NCBI GenBank assembly: GCA_023375675.1
Contig: JALQBC010000008.1
Location: 1,116,001-1,180,000 of the forward strand
DNA length: 64,000 bases
Source: Cytospora piceicola
Lineage: Eukaryota > Ascomycota > Sordariomycetes > Diaporthales > Cytosporaceae
Direction of reading: 5' to 3'
A program made the position numbers and the translations under genes. Shown one piece after another: positions 22,458-35,482 of the stretch. Each line of letters begins with the position of its first letter. Position 1 is the stretch's first letter. The notes beneath the pieces are model-generated. The model worked only from the letters and a program-made list of their open reading frames with translations. It was not told where the DNA came from and did not search any database.

Positions 22458-25243
22458 CTAGAACTGGAACAGATCCGACCCCGGCATCTCCCCCATCATC
22501 GACCCGAACAGCGGATCGGCCGCCATGATCGACATGCCGCTGAAGTCCTGCAGCCCGCCGTTCCCGTCGCCCAGCCCCTGTAGCGTCATGTCCCACGCCT
22601 GCGCGAAGCCGTCGCCCAGGTTGCTGTAGTCGAAGTCCGAGCCGAAGTTCAGCCACGGCGCAGGAGCCCCTGTGACTTGGCCGTGCTGGTGCGGCTGTGC
22701 CTGCGCTTGCGGGTGCGGGGGAGGCGGCATGGCGCTGCTGCCGCCGCCGCCGTTGGGCTTCTGGCTGGTGTCCTGCATGTACGAGGTAGGTGAGTTGAAC
22801 CACGCCACGCTGTTTCCCATGCTCCCGTTGCTACCTCGAGGAAGCCCGCCAGCCGCACCTCGTGCCTGGTTGTTTGCCGCGGCCTGGTTGTTGGTCGCCG
22901 CTTCGGAGAGAAGCTGCAACGGATTATTGCTGGCCTGGGCAGAGAACTCTGATTGCCCTGGTGTAGTTGCGTTTCCTGATGTGGGCCTGTCACCGCCAGC
23001 ACGTGGAGTGCTGTACGCTGACGTTTCCTCTGCGGCGTTCGCGGCATCAATAATGAGCGCATCACGCTTCAGCTCGCCTTTGCTGATCTTGAGGAACCAT
23101 GATTTGATCATGACCAGCACTACAAGGAACTTGGAGGCTGGCCGAGACCTGTCGCCAGCAGCGGTGACGCGGAATTGCTCGAGCAGGTTATGCAGGTGTT
23201 GCTCGACCTTCATGCTATCCTTGTCGATGATCCTGCCTAGCTCCGAGTTGGGACTAGATGCGGCGAAGTAGATCCTAATGAGCACAACAGTCGCGTAGGC
23301 CACACGGACAAAGTTGAATACTGGCAGGCACCGAATGCTGGCAGGGTCCATTGACAGAAAGGTTTCGAATATGCCGTCAATTGCTGTCAGACAAGCGGCC
23401 AATGCATTGGTGTAGGCCGGAGTTAGCGGTACATCGGTGACGAGGCTATCGCGGAGTGACTCTGCGGCGAAAGGTGCCTTGAACGCGTCGGTGGGCTCGC
23501 TCTGGAGGGCGAGTTCGTGCATATAGAGATTCAAGGTGTGGAAGCCGAACTTGAGGGCCGCTAGATGGCATATTAGCATTTGTCACAGGAATTTAACCGG
23601 GCAACTTCACACATACGCTGCATAAGATCACTTGGAACCTCTTTCTTGTGCTTCTCCAGTTCTCGCTCAAAGCCCCTGACCCTATGCTGCGTCATATGGT
23701 CTGAAAGGTTGACAGACACGGAAGGATCGTCCATGCAGAACTGAAACCCAACCTCTTCGGCCAACTGATGTGTCCATACCAGGTGGCAGAAGTATTTGTC
23801 AGTGGGCGCAGCCTCGGGTGAAGATTCGAGCACATCTACACACTCTGCCATGAAAGACGTCCACCGGAGAAGGAATGGCCGATGTAGAGCCATGGCGGTG
23901 TTAGTTGTCATGAAGTAACAGGCAAGCCAGGTTCTCCTGGCCTCGATGGTGGTTGGGTCCGGTGGCGGGTGCTTCCTGAAAGGGAGGTCCCTGAACGCCT
24001 TTTGCCCGCCGCGGCGAGGCTTGCGTTTTCCCAGTCCTAGGTCGATGGCCATGATCATGGCCATATGCACCAGTTCGTAGAATTTGAGCTCCTCAAAATG
24101 CTCCGGTGGCCAATACCACGCGACGGACACACTGAGGGCCTGGACCAATTCGATACTCTTCTCACCGGCAACAAAGATCTTGTCGGCGAAGACCTGCATG
24201 AGCTCCTTGACGAGGACACGCTGGACGTTTGGGGTCTCGGAAGAAGCAGCAGCCATGATGGCGAGGAAGAGAATGGGCTTTGTCTTCCTGATCTCACCAA
24301 CGCTCATGTCTGCCGGGAAGACGACAGCGGGCAGGTGAGGCACCATCTGGTAGTTGTACCGGTCCCAGAGATCGGATGCCTTGCTCGAACTGATGATTCC
24401 GCGGTCAACAATGTCGGAGTATTCATGACTCCTCGGGTCTGCGGCTGAAGGGGCGATCGGGGGAGTAGGAGCGTCGTCGCCAGGGCCCCTTGGCTCGGTG
24501 TACTTGCGCTTCTGACCAGCCAACACCATAGGTGGTGGATATCCCATGGCATTCCCCTCTCCGTACGGGGACTGATTCTGTGCACGTGCCATGGCAATGG
24601 CATCCCTCGACATGCCACCGTTGACAGCACCCCAGCCTCCGGAGGCATCCATGCCAGCTCCTCCATAGGCGTACCCGCCGTTGCCATCGGGAACGCCAGG
24701 GATAGAGGGAGGAGGCTGACCAGCCTTAGTAGCACTGAGCGTGGCAGTCAAGGCATCGATCTTCTTCTCCAGCTCGGCAACCCTGCTATCGGTCTTCTTC
24801 TGCCGCTTCCTAGTAGGCTGAGTAATGATGCAGTTACGACCAGCCTTGGCACATCTCTTGCAAGCCCCCTCGGGATTGTTTGGATCTGGCTCGCAGCGGA
24901 CCTTCAATCCGCGGCAAGCCTCACAGGCTCTGGGCTTCTTGGGATCGACGCCGGAGCCATCGTGGTCGGCGAGTGTGTCGTCGGGGTTACCAGCTGTGGC
25001 GGATGGAGGAGTGGCTTGATCGTGATGAGGACCGGTGGCGTAGCCGGATTGGAGAGAGAAAGCGTGGTTTCCTTGTCGATGAAGATCAGGAGACGAAGCA
25101 TTACTCGGCGTAGGCGTAGAAGAAGCGGCAGCATAGGACCCGTTCGCCTTGGGAGTGGATGCGGAGACGGGTGGTGCTGGGGCGACGGAGATTGACGAGT
25201 CTTCGGCGTTGCGCAGGCGTGGATCCAGGGCAGCGGAATCCAT
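22458..25243 (-). CDS. Zn(II)2Cys6 fungal transcription factor
   Basis: Binuclear zinc cluster regulator. Two exons (25243-23617 and 23560-22458) with a 56-base intron (GTATGT...CTAG) give 909 residues. The zinc cluster is CEACRGLKVRC followed by CKRCAKAGRNC, with cysteines at 107, 110, 117, 128, 131 and 138 (spacing 2-6-10-2-6). A basic linker RKRQKK and a short coiled coil (VAELEKKIDALTATLSATK) come next, as in dimerising members. The middle homology region follows, with YSDIVDRGIISSSKASDLWD, then PILFLAIMAAASSETP and ARRTWLACYFMTTNTAMALH. The C-terminal 200 residues are Gln/Asn/Gly/Pro-rich and end DLFQF, a plausible activation region. It resembles regulators labelled War1-like (weak-acid response) in other fungi, but I cannot confirm that and give no symbol. 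Confidence 0.88.
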
Positions 25244-25604
25244 GGTGATCCCCTAATTCACTACTCAGGTTCAACGGCGTCGGCGCCGGCGGTGGTCCCA
25301 GCATCAAGCGGCAGCATAGCAATGCGCACGACTCGTTCTCTCAGATGTCGGAGGACGGCGCTTGTAGAGGAGGAGAACCGACAAAGAAACGGCACATGGG
25401 AGGCCGGTCACCGATGGGGTTCTAAAGGCTAAAAAGGGGGCCCTCTTATGAGGGGAAACAGCTGCATATTATTGTGTACTAAGCAGCAACAACAGAACGC
25501 CCCAGCTACAGGTGACCTAGTCTGCTGGTTGGTGCCAAAGCCAAAAGTCCCCAGGTCTCCTGGTCCCCTACCCCCTCCCTCTTCCTTCCCGAGGTCCCCT
25601 GTAA

Positions 25605-25636
25605 GAACCTTGGAACCTTGGAACCTTGGAACCTCG
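25605..25636. repeat. Four-unit 8-bp tandem repeat (GAACCTTG)
   Basis: Three exact GAACCTTG units and one GAACCTCG unit stand head to tail, about 360 bases upstream of the Zn2Cys6 start codon. Confidence 0.85.
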
Positions 25637-25803
25637 GAAGGTTCCTTGTCCTGCTTACGCCCGGGCAGCCCACAGCCAGCATGATGGTTGTGTACTTCCG
25701 TATAGGCAGTGATAAGCTCGGCCCATAGTGTGGGGGTCAGGTAGCTTCCTATCTTAGCGTTGTGCGGCCCGGGCACTCAGGCACTTAGTGTATACCATCT
25801 ACC

Positions 25804-25813
25804 TACCTAGGTA
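25804..25813. promoter_or_regulatory. Palindrome TACCTAGGTA
   Basis: An exact copy sits within a run of TACCTACCTAGGTACTTAAG-type half sites, about 560 bases upstream of the Zn2Cys6 regulator gene. Confidence 0.5.
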
Positions 25814-26073
25814 CTTAAGTAGGTACTGGTAGGCACTTGGCACTCAGGTACTCAGGGCACTTCTGTCATCTTCCATCCCCCAGTTGCAGTCATAACCCCA
25901 TTTTACCCCACCTTTTAGTCATCCTATAGCATGTTGCATTGATATTGGACACTTGGACACTTGGACATTCTGAACACTTTGACACAACAAAGCGCAATAC
26001 ATACACCAGCCAGCCTAGCCAGCCCAGTCAGCACAGCCCAACACGCATGAATGGTTTGCCCGCATGCCGGTCA

Positions 26074-26214
26074 GGTCATATAAAGGGGTGCAGACACATC
26101 TCGCTTCCGTTTCCGTTTGCAACCAACCTGCACCCAACAACCAACTTCCTTTTTCCAACTCCCAACCCAACCCAACTCCCCAACCAACATAACCCAGCCC
26201 AGCCCAACATAAAA
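26074..26214 (+). promoter_or_regulatory. TATA-like element followed by a C/A-rich leader, no clear gene behind it
   Basis: CATATAAAGG near 26076-26085 is followed by about 120 bases of C/A/T-rich, nearly G-free sequence, the usual look of a fungal core promoter and leader. The next ATG (26215) opens only 43 codons. The leader may belong to a very small or non-coding transcript, or be chance. Confidence 0.25.
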
Positions 26215-29200
26215 TGTATTGCACGTACCACTCTGTCATAACCTCACCCGCTTCACCTTCACATTCAACCCCTCACTTCATCCATACCAACGCGGACAAC
26301 GAAGTCGGACTCTATACCTCCACGCGGTGTTGTCTGGGAACCTGACCCTGCAGTCCTCCCAATGGAAGATGCAGGGCTCAGAGCCGACATAGAGACGCAC
26401 CTTACCCCTGGTAGTTGTTCTATCGTGCTGCGGTTGTCTGTCCTACTGTCTCGGGCACGAACCTGATTGTTCTGCTTGGACAGTCAGCAATGCAAGGCAC
26501 GTCGAACAATTATGCACGTTCAAGCGGTTGACACTGCCGTGACGGACCTAGTGTCCCGACTTGTGTTTGTGCGGGATTTGGCTTCAAGCCTCTGCTCACG
26601 CATCGATGGTTTCAATCGATTCCACATCTGCTACGAAGCGAGGTTGTCAAGGGGACTGCCGGGCCCTTCACGATTCCGAGCTGACGTACTCGGCAGGGGG
26701 CAACCGCTGTCGAGAGAATTATGAGGCCTCAAGAGATGACTGCTGTACCCAAATCAGGGCACACGATGCACACGAACGCATTTAGTGTCACACTGAGAAG
26801 GGCGGCTAATGCAAGAATTCTCGCAAAGCCACATGGATGAGAATGCTGTCGAGCACTCGAGCCGAAGGAGAAAACAGAGCTGGTATGTGTCCTCAAAGCA
26901 AAGAGCCGAGGTTGAATCAATAGAGAGCCGGACAAAAAGGCCACTGAACACTTGCGCCAAGATATGCAACGAGGGATGCTACCAAAACGCCTGTACTGTC
27001 CGGCATCGAGTATGAATCACGGTTATTCATTGAGACTTTTTGACGCTACCTACGGGTACTTTTGAAGCAAGGCCAAGCACGCTAGCCGCCATTTCCTGAA
27101 GCGGTTGAGGGGGCGAATGTTCAGCGCGTTTCGTTCCCGCCGGTCGGTCAAGAAGGCAGTGTTGCGAAGGTCACGACGACTACATGATAACAAGGGGTGT
27201 CGACTGCGCCCACATAGCCGGCCACAATCGTGGCTGAGGAATTTTGTGATCGCCAGTCCGGCCCCGATAACATAAGCTGGTCCCCTTCTAGAGCATGGTT
27301 AAAGGGGCCCGAGCCGATGGTGGAAGAAGCCGTCGAGGAAGTCACCCCGCCATGCCTGGTCGGCAATTCTTTTGGACGATAGTATAACATGAGAAAAGGA
27401 GCACGGGCAGTTGGTACTGCTGCAGCGGTCGGACTCCCAGCGATGATGTTTTGCAGTGGTCCCCCGTAGCCGGTCAAGCAAAGGCTTCCGAGGAATTACG
27501 GTCGATCACCCTGCACTTCACACGAGGCGGTCTACTGTAGATGCGGCGGTCGCCACGCCGGCTTCTGCGTCGGCTTGTTCTGGGTTTGAGACTGTGTCAA
27601 CGGCCGTCTGGTGGCGTTCCCATTGCGGAAAAGTCCTGTTCGACTCGAATGGTTCCAATCCGGGGCAGCTGAATACCATGCGGAAGAGACAAATCGAGGG
27701 CCATTTTGCCAGCAGGCAGGAACTCGATTCCTCCGTGAAGGCCCAGCGCCTTGTGTGGTCTTGAACGGCTCATGCTCGTTTTGGGGGTGTGCAAAGTACA
27801 CCGTTCATCGCGGTGATCTCGGCCTATCTCGCTTTTCTTGAGGGCTTCCTTATGGATTGATGTGCCAGAAATGGCAGAGACAATTGGTCTGGTGATGACG
27901 TGACGGCACCTCCGTGTGTTCGTGGATCATCGAGAGAGGCAATCTCACCAGATCGGGTTTAAATTCCCTGGTTGGGCGACCAACCTCATTGGGCTCGTGG
28001 CCTGGCTGTCGCGACCTGGAAGAGGTTTTGTTTCTGGCGGTGATGGGCGGCGGATGAGGAACGGGTGATGGGGAACAGGGCACGCCGGGACAGATGTGCG
28101 AGGAGGTTGTCTGTTGCAGGGCAACTCGAGTTCACATGCTTTGCTGAAGGGGAGAGCAGACGGGACATGGTCGTTGCTTCCTGTACGGTCAAAAGATGAG
28201 CCGTTGCGACAATGCATCATACCCACAGGTACAAATCACTGGCCGGTATAGAAGATGCTTCGACAGATCACGGCGTACGGATACAGCTCCAGGGAATCAA
28301 TACAGTCTGTGTCACATTCTTTGTGAGTTCGAATAGTGAAATCTTGCATCAATTATAGTTCATTTTGCCCTCATATCCCGTATCTCCCTCACGGATTCCT
28401 TAGTGCTTTCCACCATCGCTTTGGTATTTTCTAAATCGCTTGAATGTTGTAGGACTCCGCCGGTGTAAGAGAAACGCTATTTTGAGGCACATTGGCAAGC
28501 AGTGCGTGCCATGGGGAGAACGAGAAGAACCCGCCGCCGACACCACTAAAACACCATGCAATCAAACAAACACAAACAATAAAGGCAAGGCTCTTCTCCC
28601 TGATGGTGTAAGCCACCGCCAACTTGGGAGACACCAAACATAGCCACCAAAGACGCTCTCCGGGTTTTATAAACTCCAAAACAACAAAGGCCGCGGCCGT
28701 GAATCAAAAACAACGTTTGTATATTCTACTTGACCCCCTTAGATTCTTTCTCTCGTGCCGATTCGTGTCATCCCTTCCAAGGTATCATGGATATTTCAAA
28801 AGATAACGGAAATAAAAACAATAGTAAAAACAGTGAGAAGATGCCAAGTGCTCCGCGCATGAATGAGGTTTGGTACTCTGTGCCATCGAGGGGTGAGTAG
28901 TGAGATTAACCAATTAATGATATGTGGTCGTATGTCGTTCGTATTGTTCGCTAGGGCGCCAGCCCGTATGCGTATTTGTGTTGTGTGATCCTGAGCTTCT
29001 GTTTCCCGGTTCCAAGTAGTGCGTGCAAGTCGCGGCTGAGCACCTCAAATATCCAATGTGTTTACTTATCAAATCGAGGCGCTGTGGATGGACATGGAAA
29101 CGACAAGGTGTTGTATCGTTTTGTAGTTGAAGATGGCTCGGTCTGTTGTAATGTTGTGTCTCAATGACCACGACGCTCCTCAGGTGATCGGTCACTGACT

Positions 29201-29224
29201 GTGTGTGTGTGTGGATCAGAAGAA

Positions 29225-32200
29225 TCAAGACTCCTCCGTAAGACGACCCATAGAGCTCTGCGGCGTGAGCCCCCTAGGAACACCCAGCATGATGGAGCTC
29301 TCCCGACGACTAGCCCTGACGTTCTGGTCGTACGAAGTGCCGATATCGAAGGTCGGCCCGCCATAGATCGAATTGGCCATGCGTTGCTGTACCGGGTGGT
29401 CGAAACCCTGTGGGGCCATCATGTTCTCGTATGCTTGGCGGGCGGAGACGTGCGAGGAGCCTGCGCCTTGTTGTTGGGGCAAATGCGCCGGGTCATAGCT
29501 GCGCACCTGAGCCAGCGGCGGCGTCGGCGTGGACCTGGCCTGGGAGTATGAGCCGAACGAGTTCAGGCTGGCGGGCGGTGGCGTGTTGCCCCTTCGGCCT
29601 TCCTGGAGGGCTTCCGCGAGACGGTGTCGGTGGGGGGACTCCCGGATACCACCGGATGTGGCTGGTCGTGGAGGAAGGTCTACGGCCATGCCCATCTCGT
29701 GTTGTTCTTCGAACGAGGCTGGCGACGGCAGCTCGTATTCTTCCGGAACGATGCCGAAGATTGCTTCGTAGTTCTGCAGGAAGAGGGCAAAGACCGGGGC
29801 GGGGATGGTCAGGGTGGGGGAGAAGACAATGCCAACATTGCGAACAGTCATCTTGTTCTGACCAGAGTGGTTGATAACCTTGATCAAGAAGGCAATCAGA
29901 TATTTCAGCAACGTGGCATTGGCTTGTGGCAGACGCGGCACGAGCTCGGCCAGCGCCGCGATCTTCTCTGCTTGGCTGTTCAACTCCGTAACAGCGACGA
30001 AGTCCAAGTGCAAGTCTCTGGTCAGGATGCTGGTCGGCAACTCTCGCAAGTATGCCTTTAGCATAGACGCAATCGCATGGATGTCGTGGTACTGCTCGTC
30101 TGCAAGCAAGTTGATGTCGCCCTCATTGTCAAAACGCTCCTTCAGCTGCTTGATCACCAGGTTCGATCCACTGAGCCGGAAAATGCCTTCCTCGATGACC
30201 GCACCCCTGGCATCCAGATACTGAATACAGCGGTAGACTACAGCGGGGAGCGGTATCCTGACGTCTCGGGGCGAATTGTACCTGACGGCCTCGGCAAGCG
30301 GTGCCCCGAACACTCGGCGTACTGGTCCAGTGTAGGCGTCCCTTGACTGGCCAGAGGTTCCCGCATTCTCACCGAGCGAGTCGGCCCCGTCACTTGACGA
30401 TCTCTGCTTCGGTCCGAAGCCGAAGAAACTGCGCTTCTTCGCTTTCTTCTCGTCCATGCCATAAGAAACTGGGTTTCCCATCTTGTTTCCCCACATCGAC
30501 ATATCGGAAATCACCTGAGGGTCTCGAGGGGCAGAGATGTTATATAATGGTTGGGAGCTCGATGTTGTGGTTGGTGACGGCTCAGGGTAGTTTTGAGCGC
30601 CGGAGCCCATCGTCGGGATGTCCCCAGCCCTGGTAGCTTCGTAGCTGACGCCAATCAAAGCGTCTTCACTATCCTTCGCCTGGTGTTGGGGTCGTCCTTG
30701 CGATTTCTTCTTGGTATGCGTCCCCTTGGCGTGACTTTGGCCCGAGCCTTGTCGATCGTGAGTGCGAGCATGAACGTGGCCGTGATCGCGCTTGTTATCC
30801 TCATCCGCTGATTCTTTGTAGTCGGTCCATCGCAGCAGGACTTGAACCCACTGGTCACGCTCTCGGTCGCTTTCCGCGCAGAGGAGGTGCTTCGTCATGA
30901 CACTAGGATCCTTCTTCTTCGGCTCCAAGATCAAGAATGCATGGCGGTACTGGTTGTCCATCTCATCATTAACGCGAGCCGGTGAGGATGTTTCGCTGCT
31001 GTGGTGTGCCTGCCTTCCGATTTGGGCGCCCGGGAGTTTAATAGTACCCAGGTGTGCTCCGCCTGGCGTCTCATAATACTTCAGGTGGGGGCCCTCGCAT
31101 GCGAAGAAACGCGCTTTCCAGCCACCAAAGTTCTTGCCCCTCTTCGTCAAGTATCCGCTCCTGTACTGCCGTCCACCGGGTCCCATTCTAGGCGCTCCTT
31201 CGTCTGATGGGCCCGTCGAAGAGCCCATCTCGTCGGCGTTCGGCGGCAGAACATTTGTAGACAAGTACCTGCACAGTTCGACGGCTGTGGCTGTGTCAAG
31301 CGGCGTATTGAGCAACTCATCCAAGTAATGATCCAGGGCCTGACGACGAGCGTCCAGTTTTGCTGGGGCGTGCCCACTGAATAGTGATCTGTCCGGAGTT
31401 CTCGCTGTGAACGCTGAGCACTGTTTCAGCCTCTGATCCAGCTTCACCAGGGACGTCGAGTCTTTTTCCACTCGCCAGAGCTCTCCGCCATCGTTTCTGG
31501 AGTGGACCGCCAATGTGAACACGGGATCTTCCTCCAGCTGCGTAAGGGATATCAGACTTGCACGTGACGGCTTCATCCGAGACGATGCGACCTTGAGGAT
31601 GATTGAAGGTATGGCGTTTGGTGGGAGGAGCAAATCCGGAAACTCCTCGGTCATGTAGCCCTTGAATATCTTGGTTCGTTCGGTCGCGCTGTCGCGGTTG
31701 CCCGAAGACGGGCTTTCAGCTTGCGGTTCGGCAGCAGCAGCAATCGCCCTGCCGATGTTGAGAGGCTGAGGAGACCTCAATGCGAGTTGCTCGTTCGTCC
31801 GGGATGGGGTCTCCAGGGGTGTATTCGGTGGCAGCGGTATTGGCTGTCGAGGCGCGCGGGGCGACAGGGGCATGCCGAATCCATTGTACCGAGGTGACAA
31901 CGGCGGCGAGTTGGGTCCTGAGCCTACTTGCATCGGACGAGGGGTTGAGGGCAGACCTGGACTGAGCAATGGCATGGCCAGACTCGTGGAATCACCGCTC
32001 AGCATGCCTGCCAAGGAACCCAAAGAACCGGGAGCCCCTGGGCTGTCCGGCATAACAGGTGACGTTTGGGACGAGCTTGTCGATAGTTGTATTTCGGGCA
32101 CAGTCTCCTCTGGTCTTCCTTTCGCACTGCTGCTCTGCTTACTCTTCTTCGACACACTTCGTGCTTCCGCCTCCTTGATAGCCAAAATCTCGCGCATCTC

Positions 32201-34496
32201 GTTATCCTCTTGCCGTGTTCTGCGACGACCTCGCTTCTCTATCGTAATCTCGTCAACCTCCAAGATATCGTCATAATCCGAGTCGCTCTCAACTGCTTCC
32301 TCAGGTGAGAAGGTCGGGCTCATTTTAGAATCCTTCAGCTTTAAAGGCGCTGGTGGGGCTTTCCTTGGCGATTGAACTGGAGGGGAAGGGAAATTTGATA
32401 TTCCTTCTTCATCGATAGCAGTATCGTCTGAGTCAGAGTGAAGCCTCCCCCGGGGCGGCGCAGGGGGCGCGCCTTGCGGTGGGGGCGGTTGGTTGGGTAA
32501 GCTTCTGGATGGCGGTATTAATAGTTTTATGGGAAGGTCAGATTTAGCGTCCGCCTTGTTTCGCGCCTCCTCTGCTGTCCTGTCCTGGACTTCGTGGTCG
32601 AAATGGTCGAGGGCATGTTCGCTGGCTTCGGGCATGGCATGCGAAGGATCCAACATCTCGCCAACAGCAGAAGGCGACCCACTACTGTATCGATCCGCAG
32701 GCGGCGTAAGGGGATACGGTGCCAAGGCGATATCGACAGGCGAATTTCTCGTGCCCTCTGATTCGACGCCTGGGGAGCCTGGGATTTCCAGAGTCGGTTT
32801 CTTTGACGCTGTAGCTTCCACCCTCGTGGGGCTCGAGGTCGAGCCTTGGTCCGAGGCCTGTGATTCTGCCGTTCCTGAGGGTGCTGGTGGTATTGTCTGC
32901 AAAGTCATAACCTCTTTCAACTTCTTCCTGTATCTTTCCTTGTCCTTGAGAGCCCGCTCTAAGTCCTTATTGAGTCCAAGGATCATCGCCCTCTGTTTAT
33001 CCACCAACCGCCACAACTGTGAATTTTGTTGTGACTGCGACTGTTTTTCCTTCAGTAGGTACTGAATTACAGCCTCAGGAGACCCAGCAGCCTTTATCAG
33101 CTTGGAGATATCGGCCGGGCTAGAAGAGCTATCTTGGGGATTTCGGGTTGCTGACGATCCTATGGAGATAGCAGATATGGCAGAATCGATGGACGAGTTT
33201 CTTGGGGCGGCCTTGACGTCGTCCATCCTCGACGAGCCGGGCATCGTGGCCTGGGAAAATGAATTCGTCGAGAATCCAAGCGGCTTCTTTACGGGATCGG
33301 ACACACTTCTGCCGTCATCCGGAAAGCGCGGGGACTGAGCAGGTCTGTTCAATAATCAGTCGCGTCCTGGACAACTTTGAACGACTAGGAAGCAGAAAAT
33401 AGCAATCACTGCTTGGCAAGACCAACGGGAATCACTCAACGAACCTCGATTCTGAGTTGTCTTCGGGGGTTTCTGTGCCCGACGAATCGCTATGGTAGTA
33501 TGACCTCTCTGAGTCAAGGCTGTCACTCGGCTGGTGTCGTGGCGATATCGGCTCTGTGTCTGTCTTCGTCGAGGCTTCTGAGACCGATGGCGTAGTCGGA
33601 GAGGTGATGGGAGAACCGTGTGCTCCAAAAGCGACGTTGAATCTTGGCTTGCCGAGTCTGGGACTATTTGGAGGAGAAATGGCCGTGGTGTTCTGAAGTG
33701 GGCTGGGCGCAGGTTTCCGGAATCTGGAACAGGAGAGGGGTCTGGATCAGCATAAAGCACTTTTGGGTAACTCGGCAGTGGTTGCAGTAGTACGAGCGCG
33801 GGCAACGCAGTTGGCAGCTTGGTCAACGGTTGTGGTGAGCGGGTTCCACAACAGGACGAGGCCAACTTCTGAGGTCTGGGGAAAGGAACAAGGCCTTGCC
33901 TCCTTACAAGTGAAGGCAGGCTCCTTTGTCCATCCAGCCGGCAGCAGTAAACCAGGATGCGAACCGATTCGGAGCGTTCTAGAGTAGAATGCCGAGCCGT
34001 ACCGTGTTGAGAACAAGAAACAGGACGCAAGTAGGACGTGCAGGTATCCGCAGGCAAATCTGGGGACTCGACAAAAAAAAAGCGTGTAACTGGGACAATG
34101 TATTTCTTACCTGGCACCAGTGCCTGACAGAGGACTAGTAGGGGATGAACTGAGAGTAGTTGAGCCGGTTGCATGCGCACCCAGGGGAGCAATAGTAATA
34201 GGACTGAGGGCGGGACTTGAGTATTGCCTCCGGATTTGCGGCCTGCCTATAGTAGGGCTTTCTTGTGCAAAGTCCGACTGGGATGTATGCGTGGGAGAGA
34301 CAGGCGTATAGGGAGGGCCAGCAACAAGGTGAGATTGAGTTTGGTACTGAGCTTGTTGCTGCTGCTGAAATTGAGGGTGGTGGAAAGCATGGGCGTGAGC
34401 ATTGGTGTGGACATGGGCATGTACATGTGCATCATCATTGGCATTGGCATGGGCATCAGACGGATGTTCCCATCTCTGGTGCGAAAGCTGCGACAT
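29225..34496 (-). CDS. BEM3: PX-PH-RhoGAP protein, Bem3 type
   Basis: GTPase-activating protein for Rho-family GTPases (Cdc42 in yeast) acting at polarised membrane. Three exons (34496-34111, 33723-33445, 33344-29225) give 1594 residues; yeast Bem3 has 1128. Order: a His/Gln- and Ser-rich N-terminus (MSQLSHQRWEHP), a coiled coil (about 314-369), and long Ser/Pro-rich linkers. Then come a PX domain (about 802-923), a PH domain (about 951-1065; SGYLTKRGKNFGGWKARFF, DQWVQVLLRWTDYK) and RhoGAP (about 1233-1426). The RhoGAP has VFGAPLAEAV, EEGIFRLSGS with the arginine finger near residue 1278, LKAYLRELPTSIL and MTVRNVGIVFSPTL. Intron 1 is unusually long (387 bases); intron 2 (100 bases) has a GTTCGT donor. 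Both joins are in phase. The PX-PH-RhoGAP order is what separates Bem3 from other RhoGAPs. Confidence 0.9.
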
Positions 34497-34996
34497 GGTC
34501 CGTAATACCGAGGGGAGGTCGGATGGAGATCGAGGGATACCAACCGTGGGCCAATTGCTGAAGCGATCTCTGCGACGAACCGAGGGTGGACTGGCCTGTC
34601 CGGCGACAGAACCCAGTCCTCAAGGTCGAGGGTCAGATCTCAAACGCCGTGCTGCAGATGCCGGAGACAGGCTGTTCCGGAAAATTGCTTGGACGGCCCT
34701 GAGAGTGGACTCTGGAGCCGACCTGGAAGTAAATCGCATGGAAAAGCGGCGTAGGATTCCGGAAGAGTGAGGCTCGTTGAATCGGCCTGGTCGGATCCGC
34801 CGGTCACGAGGAACAAAAGGTCACCGTCGCAAGCTGACCGATGGGGCAGACAGCAGAAGTATATAGGATAGTGAGGAGTCCTGGGAAGGTGTATGTAGTC
34901 GTCGATGCACTGTATCCGTACGTACTCCGTTATCGCGTAATGTATGATTAAGGATTAAAGTACCAAGAGGAAAAGGAAAATGGAAAGGGAACGATA

Positions 34997-35128
34997 TAAT
35001 GATAATGATAATGATAAGGCGAAGGTCAAACAAGCCACCAACACAGTCGGCAGCGGCAGCAGCAGCGGAGAGAGAGAAACAACTGCTGCATTGCTTGTCG
35101 AGGAGAAGTAGTAATAGTAGTAGTAGTA
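34997..35128. repeat. Simple repeats in the RhoGAP upstream region
   Basis: (GATAAT)n at 34997-35018 and (AGT)n at 35107-35128; a (GGCAGT)n tract follows at about 35160-35178. They are likely transcribed leader or promoter sequence. Confidence 0.7.
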
Positions 35129-35482
35129 TCAGGTGTAGGTAGTAGTCTGTAATGGTGATGGCAGTGGCAGTGGCAGTAACAGATAGTAATCGTAAGCAGT
35201 GAGTGGAGTGGGAGAGGGAAGAAGATCCAATCGATCAGGGCAAGGGAAATCGAAACCCATGCATGAATCGAAATGATGGAAGTTCAGGGTTGTCAGCTTC
35301 TATTTTTTTTTTTTCTCTCTCTCTCCTACTTTGCCATCCGGAGATATTCCTGCCAAGTGGATGCGACGTGCACTTGGACTCATTTCCCAAGTTCCCTCGC
35401 GTCCACGCACGTTGCGGTCGAGTCCTCTTTGGGCAGGCGGTCAATCTCTTTCTCTTTCTCTCCAGGAACAGGAAACATACAC

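Larger units (their letters stand above)
25244..29224. other. Four-kilobase intergenic region
   Basis: No gene is supported. It begins with the 5' region of the Zn2Cys6 gene and ends with the 3' UTR of the RhoGAP gene. It contains an 8-bp repeat (25605-25636), one TACCTAGGTA (25804-25813), GGACACTT repeats (25945-25975), and a TATA-plus-leader-like segment (26074-26214). From 26400 to 28900 there is only unrecognised sequence. Confidence 0.4.
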
